A DNA stretch of 43,046 nucleotides, taken from positions 1 to 43,046 of the forward strand of contig CADAIT010000016.1 of NCBI GenBank assembly GCA_902788095.1, given 5' to 3'. The position numbers and the translations under genes are program-made. A model generated the notes under the pieces. It made no database searches. It was not told where the DNA came from and saw only the letters and a program-made list of their open reading frames with translations. This stretch comes from an uncultured Bacteroidia bacterium. GTDB taxonomy: Bacteria; Bacteroidota; Bacteroidia; Bacteroidales; UBA932. This document shows positions 17,123 to 23,598 of this stretch, piece by piece (the first letter of the stretch is position 1; each line of letters starts with the position of its first letter).

Positions 17123-18288
17123 TGCATGAAATTTTCGGCCTGAAGGAACTTGATCCGCGCATTCACCCACTGCGAAGCGGTGTTTTCGGGATCCGATTCC
17201 TTCAAATAGCGTTCATAGTAACTGATGGCCTTCTGGCGGTCACCCTGGGTCTCATAAAGATAGCCCATCTGCAACAAGGCATTCTTGTACTTGGGATTGA
17301 GCCGGTAAGCCTCCCGGTAATGGTCGATGGCCTGGGACATGGTTTGGGGACTTTTTCCCATGCCCTGGGCATACATCCGGTGCAGGAGGTAGAGCATGTT
17401 GTTGTCCGGCTGGCTCATTTCCCAGGCGCGGTCCAGCCAGGGTTTGACTTCCTGGAAGGGAAGGTGCAGGTCGGTCCGGAGAGCGGCGATGCTGTAGGCC
17501 AGATTCACGTCGGAGGAGTCGATTTGCCAGGCGGTGAGCAGTTCCTTGTCGGCCCGATATGCACGGGTGGTACGCCAATAACTCTGGCCTAGGTAGTAGT
17601 GGATGGGATAGGTGTCGTTGCCTAATTCCAGCTGGCGCTCGAAAATGTCGGCTGCCGCATCGTACGCCCCCTTCCGATACCGGGCCAGGCCGCCGAGCGG
17701 AGCCACCACCGGGTTGTCCGGATCGTCCGTTAAATACTTGTCTGTAAGGTCGATAGCCTGGTCATACGCTTCCCGTCCCAGCAGGATATCGAACACCTTG
17801 GACACGGTGGTGGCGTTCTGCGGTTTCAGCGCCAGGGAACGGCGGTAGTACCACAAGGCGGAATCGGCCTGGTTGAGCTGCTTGAAACCGTCGCCCACAT
17901 AGCCCAGGACGGCAGGGATGGAGTCCAGCGCCAGCACCTCTTTGCCGGCGTCCAGAGCCTGAGCCCAGGCTTTCACCCGGTAGAAAATCTGCATCTTGCG
18001 CAGTTTGAACAGGAGGTTGCCGGGATTTTGCAGGGACAGCATGCTATACAGCCCTGCGGCGTCCTCATAGTTGCCGCTCTGGAAGTGACAGTCGGCCAGC
18101 TCGGAGAGCACTTCCACGTCCATCCGCTCCGGGGTCACCAAGGTGGAGAGCATTTCAACGGCCTCGTCCGTCTTGAGGACGCTGCGGAGGTATCGGCTTT
18201 GCGCAATGAGGGAATCGCGATGGTTGGTCTGCGCACCCAGCGGCACGCAGAGCACAAGCCAAAGAATGCCAAGAATAATTTTTCTCAT
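17119..18288 (-). CDS. Periplasmic TPR-repeat protein
   Basis: A 389-residue protein with a signal peptide (MRKIILGILWLVLCVPLGAQ) and about eight tetratricopeptide-like helical pairs, for example DSALWYYRRSLALKPQN, AIDHYREAYRLNPKYKNALLQMGYLYETQGD and AISYYERYLKESDP. TPR arrays act as protein-binding scaffolds. Start and stop both overlap the neighbouring genes by 4 nt (M56 gene upstream, beta-barrel gene downstream), so it probably works with them in the envelope. I cannot assign a specific partner. Confidence 0.85.
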   Translation of the reverse strand: MRKIILGILWLVLCVPLGAQTNHRDSLIAQSRYLRSVLKTDEAVEMLSTLVTPERMDVEVLSELADCHFQSGNYEDAAGLYSMLSLQNPGNLLFKLRKMQIFYRVKAWAQALDAGKEVLALDSIPAVLGYVGDGFKQLNQADSALWYYRRSLALKPQNATTVSKVFDILLGREAYDQAIDLTDKYLTDDPDNPVVAPLGGLARYRKGAYDAAADIFERQLELGNDTYPIHYYLGQSYWRTTRAYRADKELLTAWQIDSSDVNLAYSIAALRTDLHLPFQEVKPWLDRAWEMSQPDNNMLYLLHRMYAQGMGKSPQTMSQAIDHYREAYRLNPKYKNALLQMGYLYETQGDRQKAISYYERYLKESDPENTASQWVNARIKFLQAENFMQ

Positions 18289-19496
18289 CGCAGTTGGAAG
18301 ATGACGGGGAATGTGTACGTTACTTTTACGGCGTGTCCATCCTGCATACCGGGAGTCCACTTGGGAGAAGAGGACAAGACCCGAACGGCTTCCTGGTCCA
18401 GGGATTCGTGCACGCCCTGGAGCACGCGCACATTGGTCACGCTGCCGTCGGCCTCAATGGAGAACCGGAGAAGAATTCGGCCTTGAATACCGTTTACCTT
18501 GGCCTCTTCGGGATAGCTGAGCTGACTGTTCACCCATTTGGAAAACGCGTTGGCATCGCCCCCATTGAACATGGGCTTCACGTCAAGCATGTTCAGCGGG
18601 ACCGGCTCTTCAACGGATTCGGCAGCCTTGGTTTCCATAGCACCTTTCGCGCTTTTCTTGGGATTGCAGGCGAACATACATGCCGCCAGCACGGGAATCA
18701 GGGCCAGATACGACCAGCGTATCCAAGCGGCTGTTGCGGGTTTGAGCATCATGGTAATTCGGTTTTTGAGTTTTGCGTGCTGGAAGCAGCTGGCCAGGGA
18801 GAAACGCTGTTTACCCACGGCCTTTTGCACCAGAAGCAATTGATATTGCGTAGCATCGATACCATTTTGAAGAACCCCTTCATCGGCCTGGTACTCGTGC
18901 AGGAGCCGAAGCTCTTCCCGGATAATCCACACCAGCGGATTCCACCAGAAAAGAAGTTGAAGGGGAAAGAAAAGGAGGAGGTCCAGGGTATGTCTGTAGT
19001 GCACGTGCATCCGCTCATGCGTGAGGATGGCGGGGGCCTGCTCCAAGTCCTGCCGGCTCATCACCACCGTCCTTCCCCAGCTGAAAGAGGGCATGTTTTC
19101 TTCCAGCAAAACCAGCGTACAATCCTCCAGAACGCTCTTTTCTCCGCGACGGATGAGCCCGTTCAACTTCCAGGCCGATACCAGGTACAGCCCCAAAGCG
19201 CAGGCGGCCCCGCACACATAGAAGGCCAGAAGGACTTCCGGCCAGGGAAAAGCGGCCGGAAGGGTCTCCGCCGGTTCCGCGCCTACGCCGGCCAGGGTGA
19301 GTTCCTGGGCGATGCCGGCGGCCGCCACGGTCCTGAGGCGGATCACCGGGAGCAGCAGGCAGAGGTAACTGCCCGCCAGAAGAAGCGCCCGGTTCAGGCC
19401 GAAGAACGTGGTCCGGCGCATCACCAGCAGATAGAAGGCGTAGAACAGGCCCAGATAGAGCCCGGCCCGCGCGATATAGAGAAGGAACGGGGTCAT
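18285..19496 (-). CDS. BlaR1-type M56 membrane metallopeptidase with C-terminal TonB domain
   Basis: A 403-residue membrane protein. N-terminal membrane helices lie around residues 5-25, 35-52 and 88-108; the M56 zinc motif HERMH is at 160-164 with the third ligand region HEYQAD at 200-205; another membrane helix is near 262-278. A TonB C-terminal domain follows (about 307-403: SQLSYPEEAKVNGIQGRI, VLSSSPKWTPG). In the BlaR1/BlaI paradigm, the peptidase senses an envelope signal and causes cleavage of BlaI. The TonB domain could contact the beta-barrel protein of the same operon; that is inference. No penicillin-binding sensor domain is present. Confidence 0.9.
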   Translation of the reverse strand: MTPFLLYIARAGLYLGLFYAFYLLVMRRTTFFGLNRALLLAGSYLCLLLPVIRLRTVAAAGIAQELTLAGVGAEPAETLPAAFPWPEVLLAFYVCGAACALGLYLVSAWKLNGLIRRGEKSVLEDCTLVLLEENMPSFSWGRTVVMSRQDLEQAPAILTHERMHVHYRHTLDLLLFFPLQLLFWWNPLVWIIREELRLLHEYQADEGVLQNGIDATQYQLLLVQKAVGKQRFSLASCFQHAKLKNRITMMLKPATAAWIRWSYLALIPVLAACMFACNPKKSAKGAMETKAAESVEEPVPLNMLDVKPMFNGGDANAFSKWVNSQLSYPEEAKVNGIQGRILLRFSIEADGSVTNVRVLQGVHESLDQEAVRVLSSSPKWTPGMQDGHAVKVTYTFPVIFQLR

Positions 19497-19852
19497 TTTT
19501 TCTCGATTTTGGCAATGAGGTCTTTGAGCTGCCGGATATCCATCTTGTCCTCCTCCACGAACTGCGATACCAGGCTCAGGTAGGAATTGTTGTAGTAGCG
19601 GGCCACCACCTCCGAAACCGTGTCTCCACGGTATTGCCGCTCGGTGGTTTTCACCTTGTAACGGAAAGAGTTGGCCATGGGCTCCCGCTTCAGGAAATCC
19701 TTCTCTTCCAGGAACTTGACCAGTGTGGCCACCGTGTTGTAATGGGGCTTGGGGTCCGGGATATAGGCCATAAGGTCCCGGATGAACATGCTGCCGTGTG
19801 CCCAGAAAATATTCATGAGCCTCTCTTCCTTTTCCGTGAGTTTCTGTTTCAT
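19493..19852 (-). CDS. blaI: BlaI/MecI family transcriptional repressor
   Basis: A 119-residue winged-helix repressor. It opens KLTEKEERLMNIFWAHG, has the recognition-helix region PHYNTVATLVKFLEEKDFLKRE, and ends in a helical dimerisation tail with acidic and basic residues typical of the family. The start at 19852 is chosen on family alignment; the longer frame adds ten residues from the promoter region. Its stop overlaps the M56 gene by 4 nt. An 18-bp palindrome at 19896-19913, just upstream of its -7 element, is a likely autoregulatory operator. Confidence 0.93.
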   Translation of the reverse strand: MKQKLTEKEERLMNIFWAHGSMFIRDLMAYIPDPKPHYNTVATLVKFLEEKDFLKREPMANSFRYKVKTTERQYRGDTVSEVVARYYNNSYLSLVSQFVEEDKMDIRQLKDLIAKIEKK

Positions 19853-19871
19853 GTGTCTAATGGTTCTGGTG

Positions 19872-19879
19872 CAAAGATA
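19872..19879 (-). promoter_or_regulatory. -7 element of the blaI operon
   Basis: Minus-strand TATCTTTG, 19 nt before the blaI start, fits TAnnTTTG. A -33 TTG is not evident; that zone is taken by the palindrome at 19896-19913. Confidence 0.6.
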
Positions 19880-19895
19880 CAACAGTTTTTCTTAT

Positions 19896-19913
19896 CTCCT
19901 AATTTTTTAGGAG
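19896..19913. promoter_or_regulatory. Candidate BlaI operator palindrome
   Basis: CTCCTAATTTTTTAGGAG is a perfect palindrome with 7-bp arms and a 4-bp AT centre. It lies 16 bp upstream of the blaI -7 element, where a bound repressor would block RNA polymerase. A further half-site TTTTAGGA occurs just beyond, near 19925-19933. It differs from the staphylococcal TACA/TGTA operator, so BlaI binding is inference from position and symmetry. Confidence 0.55.
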
Positions 19914-19980
19914 TTTTCCGTATAATTTTAGGAATCCTTACCGCCCTGTGCCGGAAAACCTGCCGGTCGGCAAGCACCGA

Positions 19981-20988
19981 TTAGCTGGCGAACAGCTTCA
20001 GGTTGTCGAAGGAGGGTTGCAGCTCGCCGGCCTCGATGCGGTGGATGATGTCCGTCACTTTTTCGTTCATGGGGGTGGGGAAGCCTATCTTGCGGCCATA
20101 GGCGGCGATGGCGCCGTTGATGGCATCGACCTCGGTCCGTTTTCCCTTCTCGATGTCCTGCAACATGCTGGCTTTCAGCTTCGCATGCTTTTTAATGGCG
20201 ATGGGGAGGATGAACAGGGACAGCTGTTTTTTGATGGGACCGTGGTAGTCCAGCAGTTTCACGGCATCCTTGCCCTGCACCGGCTCAATCTTGATGCCGC
20301 CCTTTGCGCAAACGTCGATGCACTCCCTGATGAGGGCCAGCACCACTTTGCGGGAGGTCCGGTCGGCGGCCGCTTCGCCAAAGGTGCAGCCCAGCACGGT
20401 GCTCATGCCGGAAAAGGCGCTGTTGATGAGCAGTTTACTCCAGCGGGTGCCCACAAAATTGGGCTCAACGGTCACCGGTCCCATCATTTCCAGCATCCGC
20501 TTCACCTCCGGCAAGAGCTTGTTCGGCTTTGTGCCGATGCTGCCCAGCGAAAAGGTGAGGCTGTCCGGCGAACTGGTGAGTTCGCTCACGCCCGGCTCCA
20601 GGAGGGTGGCGCCCCAGGCGACGGTGCAGCCCAGGACCCGGTCTTCGCCCACGATATCGGCAATCCCCTGCTCCGGGAGGCCGTTTTGCAGCGTGATGAT
20701 AACCCCGTCCGGCGCCAGGTAGTCCTTCAGGAAGGTAACCACCTCCGCGTTTTGCTGCTGCTTGGTAAGGAGGAAGATGATGTCGTACAGGCCGCTCATT
20801 TTGTCCGGCGTGTAGGCGGTGACAGGTTGGGTAAAGTTCACGGTTCCTGTCACTTGGGCCCCGTTCTTCTGCAGGGCTTCCACATGTTTTACATTGCGGT
20901 TGATAAGGTCAATCCGACCTCCTTTCCTCGTGATATAGGCACCCAGGATGGTCCCGAGGGACCCGGCGCCGTAAATGGCTGCTCTCAT
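19981..20988 (-). CDS. 2-dehydropantoate 2-reductase family protein
   Basis: A 335-residue PanE-like reductase, which would make pantoate from ketopantoate with NADPH for coenzyme A synthesis. It has the nucleotide loop IYGAGSLGTILGAYI, the conserved LQNGLPEQ segment and the catalytic Lys region TRWSKLLINSAFSGMSTVLG. C-terminal SMLQDIEKGKRTEVDAINGAI matches the family's helical domain. Distant PanE paralogues act on other 2-oxo acids, so the substrate is not certain. It follows dapF with a family A repeat in the gap. Confidence 0.85.
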   Translation of the reverse strand: MRAAIYGAGSLGTILGAYITRKGGRIDLINRNVKHVEALQKNGAQVTGTVNFTQPVTAYTPDKMSGLYDIIFLLTKQQQNAEVVTFLKDYLAPDGVIITLQNGLPEQGIADIVGEDRVLGCTVAWGATLLEPGVSELTSSPDSLTFSLGSIGTKPNKLLPEVKRMLEMMGPVTVEPNFVGTRWSKLLINSAFSGMSTVLGCTFGEAAADRTSRKVVLALIRECIDVCAKGGIKIEPVQGKDAVKLLDYHGPIKKQLSLFILPIAIKKHAKLKASMLQDIEKGKRTEVDAINGAIAAYGRKIGFPTPMNEKVTDIIHRIEAGELQPSFDNLKLFAS

Positions 20989-21010
20989 GGTATAGGTTCA
21001 GTATGTTCGT

Positions 21011-21117
21011 GTGACACTTATCTTCTTTCGTATCAATTTGTTACAGTATAATCCTCGTTCCATTTTGCGACGAGGATTGTGTTGCAAGTCGCTCTATTTC
21101 AGGCGATTAACTGTCAC
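21011..21117. repeat. Family A 107-bp palindromic element, copy 2
   Basis: Ends GTGACACTTA (from 21011) and TTAACTGTCAC (21107-21117). The core is AATCCTCGTTC (21050-21060) with a one-base-changed partner ending CGACGAGGATT (to 21078). Length is again exactly 107 bp. Its right end overlaps the last eight codons of dapF, including the stop; its left end lies 23 bp from the PanE-like start. Confidence 0.88.
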
Positions 21118-22164
21118 TAATTCGGCGGGACCGGTGAGGTAAACATCGGTGAAACGGTCCTCCGCGGCGGACTGGAAATCTACTTGAAGCCAGTCGCCAC
21201 GGCGGCATTGGAGCCGATAGGAGACGGCCGCTCCGGAGCCGTCATGGCAGGTTCCGCCTTCCGCAGCGGGTGTACTTACCTCGCCACGGGGAATCGCCAC
21301 CCCGGCCTTGTACGCAGCCAGGGCGCAAGCGGTGAGGCCGGTGCCGCACGCAAGGGTCTCTCCCTCCACCCCTTTCTCGAAGGTGCGGACATGGAGGCCG
21401 TCGGCCCGGACTTCCACAAAATTCACGTTAGTGCCCTCCGGCTGGAAGGCCGCATCCCAGCGCAAGGGTTTGGCTTCCGTCTCCATGTCGATGCCGTCCA
21501 CCCCGGGCGTGAATTTCACGAAGTGCCGCGTGCCGGTATTCAGGAAATAGCCGTCTTTCATAGACGTAACGCCCTGCACATCAATCATTTTCAGCCGCAC
21601 GGTCCAGGTTCGGAGGGGAGTGACCTCTCCAAACCCATGGCCACCCTCGGCCGTGTAAGAGGGAGGGGCCCAAAGCCGTGCTTCAGCACGTTGCGAATGG
21701 GAGGGGTCGCGGAGCGACGGTTTGGAGAGGTCACTCCCCTCCGAAAGAATCTCGGCGGTATGTTCCCCGTCTGGGGCGAGGAAGTGGTAAGTGCGGCCAT
21801 CGGCGGGGTTGATACCCAGGTAGTTGGCGAAGGCCACGATGCAGCGGCCGCCGTTGCCGCACATCATGCCGCCGGAGCCGTCCGGATTGTAGAACTCCAT
21901 CACGAAGTCGTAAGGAGAAGCTTCGACTTCACCCTTCGGGCTTCGCTCAGCATGACAAGCCCGGACTGAGCCTTCCCCGGACTGGGCGGGCGTGGGGGCT
22001 GAAGTAAGAATCATGAGGCCGTCCGTGTGGTACTCACGGCACAGCGCGCCAATCCGGGCCGGCTCCCGGAAGGGTTCCATTCCGCCCCGACGCCCGTCCA
22101 GCACCACAAAATCGTTCCCCGCTCCGGAGAACGTAAAAAACCGTGACACGTAACTATCTATCAT
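21094..22164 (-). CDS. dapF: Diaminopimelate epimerase carrying two in-frame insertions
   Basis: Converts LL-DAP to meso-DAP. Both catalytic cysteines are present: SGGMMCGNGGRC (Cys73-type) and GETLACGTGLTACALA (Cys217-type); the N-terminus has FSGAGNDFVVLDGR. At 356 residues it is about 85 longer than usual. The excess is explained by a family C insertion (about 28 residues, around ACHAERSPKGEVEAS) and a family B insertion (about 46 residues, 21609-21745). I start at the ATG at 22164; this codon and the next few, and the last codons with the stop, lie inside family A repeats. The frame is intact and both active-site halves are kept. Confidence 0.93.
   Translation of the reverse strand: MIDSYVSRFFTFSGAGNDFVVLDGRRGGMEPFREPARIGALCREYHTDGLMILTSAPTPAQSGEGSVRACHAERSPKGEVEASPYDFVMEFYNPDGSGGMMCGNGGRCIVAFANYLGINPADGRTYHFLAPDGEHTAEILSEGSDLSKPSLRDPSHSQRAEARLWAPPSYTAEGGHGFGEVTPLRTWTVRLKMIDVQGVTSMKDGYFLNTGTRHFVKFTPGVDGIDMETEAKPLRWDAAFQPEGTNVNFVEVRADGLHVRTFEKGVEGETLACGTGLTACALAAYKAGVAIPRGEVSTPAAEGGTCHDGSGAAVSYRLQCRRGDWLQVDFQSAAEDRFTDVYLTGPAELVTVNRLK
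21609..21745. repeat. Family B in-frame insertion, copy 3 (in dapF, opposite orientation)
   Basis: Perfect 27-bp inverted arms at 21609-21635 and 21719-21745 bracket an 83-bp core. On the minus strand the core reads TCGCTCCG, then CCCCTCCCATT, a GTGCTGAAGCAC hairpin, GGGCCCCTCCCTCTTAC and GGGTGGCCATG, the same block order as the plus strand of the copies in murB and the M20 gene. It is therefore inserted the other way round relative to the host gene, and remains free of stops. Confidence 0.82.
21915..21957. repeat. Family C repeat in dapF
   Basis: The minus strand reads TGTCATGCTGAGCGAAGC, then CCGAAGGGTGAAGTCGAAGC, a variant of the TGTCATTCTGAGCGAAGCG type of dispersed repeat. It is translated in frame as part of a roughly 28-residue insertion between the LMILTSA strand and YDFVMEFYNPDGS of DapF. 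Confidence 0.7.
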
Positions 22165-22249
22165 ACAATCGTTTCCGTTACATTCCTCGTTCAAATTTTG
22201 AACGAGGATTATACAGTAATTCACTCCGTATCAGCCAGTTAGCTGCCAC
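22143..22249. repeat. Family A 107-bp palindromic element, copy 3
   Basis: Left end GTGACACGTAA (from 22143), right end TTAGCTGCCAC (22239-22249), core ATTCCTCGTTC (22182-22192) and GAACGAGGATT (22200-22210) with a 7-nt loop. The left end lies inside dapF: the dapF ATG at 22164 and its first seven codons are made of repeat sequence. Confidence 0.88.
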
Positions 22250-22290
22250 AACAACATAGTGGTTATACACAACCGTCACACTTCAACGTA

Positions 22291-22397
22291 GTGGCACTTA
22301 ACTCTCTGTATCTCAATTGTTTCCCACATAATCCTCGTTCAAAATTTGAACGAGGATTGTATTATAACTCGCTATGCGTCAGTCGCTTAGCGATCAC
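22291..22397. repeat. Family A 107-bp palindromic element, copy 4
   Basis: Left end GTGGCACTTAA (from 22291), right end TTAGCGATCAC (22387-22397), core AATCCTCGTTC (22330-22340) and GAACGAGGATT (22348-22358). It follows copy 3 after 41 bp. The right end supplies the stop codon (22394-22396) of the aminotransferase gene. Confidence 0.88.
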
Positions 22398-23542
22398 ACG
22401 GCTTGCCGCACCAGCTCCGCCAACAGCTTGATGCCGGGCTCCATCTTGGACTCGTCCACGAAGGAGAAGTTCAGGCGCATGGTGTTGCGGTGGCTGCCGT
22501 CCGTATAGAAGAAGGAGCCGGCCACATAAGCCACTCCCGCGGCCAGGGCCTGGTCGTACAGCGCCACGGTATCCACGGCCGACGGCAACGTAAGCCACAA
22601 AAACAAGCCTCCCTCCGGATAGGTCCAGGAGACGCCGGAAGGCATGTATTTTTCCAGCAGGGAAACCATCCGGTCGCGCCGGCGGCGGTACTCGGCGATG
22701 GTCTTCTGCAAATTGGTGTCCAGCAGGCCGGAAGCCAGGAACTCCGCCGCCAGGTATTGGTCCAGCACCGGCGGGCAAAGGTCCAGGCACTGTTTGCATA
22801 CGTAAATCTGCTCCAGCAGCGGCTCCGGGCCGATCATCCACCCCAGCCGGAACCCCGGCGCGAAAATCTTGGAGAAGGAGCCCAATTGCAGGGTACGCTC
22901 CGGCGCCAGCTCGCGGATGGTGGGCACGGCCTCCCCGGAGTACCGCAGCTCCCGGTACGGGCTGTCCTCCACAATGAGGCAGTCCAGCTCCCGGGCCAGG
23001 GTCACCAGCTCCTCCCGCTCCGCCAGGGTCAAGGTCTTCCCAGTGGGATTGTTGAAGTCCGGAATTACGTATATGAACTTAATCTTTGGGGCGATTCCCG
23101 CAGAGGCAGGCACTCCTTCGGAATCGATCGGCAGCACCTGTGCCCTGTAGGCCCTGAAACTTTGCAGGGCGCCCAGGTAAATGGGATTGGAGGCAAGGAC
23201 TACATCTCCGGGGTCCAGGAAAACGCGGGCGCAGACATCGATGCCCTGCTGGGACGATGTGGTAATCTGCACCTGCGAAACGGGCACGCCGTAACGCGAG
23301 GCTATCAGTTCCCGCAGCTCCGGGACGCCCTGCGTGGCGCCGTACTGCAGCGCCTTGGTGCCGTACTTCTCCAGCACCCGCTCCGTGAGGCCGGGGATAT
23401 CGGCCAGGGGAAACGTGCACGCCGCCGGATACCCGCCCGCGAAAGAGCAGATGGCGGAAAGGTCCACCTTGCGGAAGATTTCGCGCACGGGGGATCGCAG
23501 GAAGGACGGCACGTCGGCAGAGAAGTATTTGTTGTAATCCAT
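22394..23542 (-). CDS. PLP-dependent class-I aminotransferase, dapC candidate
   Basis: A 382-residue fold-type-I aminotransferase related to the LysN/2-aminoadipate and MocR-type group. Landmarks: LQYGATQGVPELRELIA, the PDFNNPTGKTL cofactor-binding Asn, the VEDSPYREL Asp/Tyr segment, the PLP Lys in LGSFSKIFAPGFRLGW, and the C-terminal carboxylate-binding Arg in TMRLNFSF. I start at the ATG at 23542; the longer frame is family C repeat. In a cluster with dapD, an M20 deacylase and dapF, the missing acyl-DAP aminotransferase step is the most economical role, but other amino acids are possible. Confidence 0.85.
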   Translation of the reverse strand: MDYNKYFSADVPSFLRSPVREIFRKVDLSAICSFAGGYPAACTFPLADIPGLTERVLEKYGTKALQYGATQGVPELRELIASRYGVPVSQVQITTSSQQGIDVCARVFLDPGDVVLASNPIYLGALQSFRAYRAQVLPIDSEGVPASAGIAPKIKFIYVIPDFNNPTGKTLTLAEREELVTLARELDCLIVEDSPYRELRYSGEAVPTIRELAPERTLQLGSFSKIFAPGFRLGWMIGPEPLLEQIYVCKQCLDLCPPVLDQYLAAEFLASGLLDTNLQKTIAEYRRRRDRMVSLLEKYMPSGVSWTYPEGGLFLWLTLPSAVDTVALYDQALAAGVAYVAGSFFYTDGSHRNTMRLNFSFVDESKMEPGIKLLAELVRQAV

Positions 23543-23590
23543 GAGATTTACTCGCTTCGCTCGAAATGACAAAAGGGTGCTCGGAATGAC
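23543..23590. repeat. Family C repeat between murA and the aminotransferase gene
   Basis: The minus strand reads GTCATTTCGAGCGAAGCGAG followed by TAAATCTC, preceded by a second partial unit GTCATTCCGAGCA. It fills the 56-bp gap between the murA stop and the aminotransferase ATG. Confidence 0.7.
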
Positions 23591-23598
23591 GGGAACGG

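Noticed and set aside
18285-19852. Beta-lactam resistance regulator (blaR1-blaI in the strict sense)
   Set aside because: The M56 protein lacks a penicillin-binding sensor domain and no beta-lactamase or penicillin-binding protein gene is adjacent.
22165-22224. Longer N-terminus for dapF (start at 22224)
   Set aside because: The extension is translated family A repeat; the ATG at 22164 already precedes the conserved GAGNDF motif by a normal distance.
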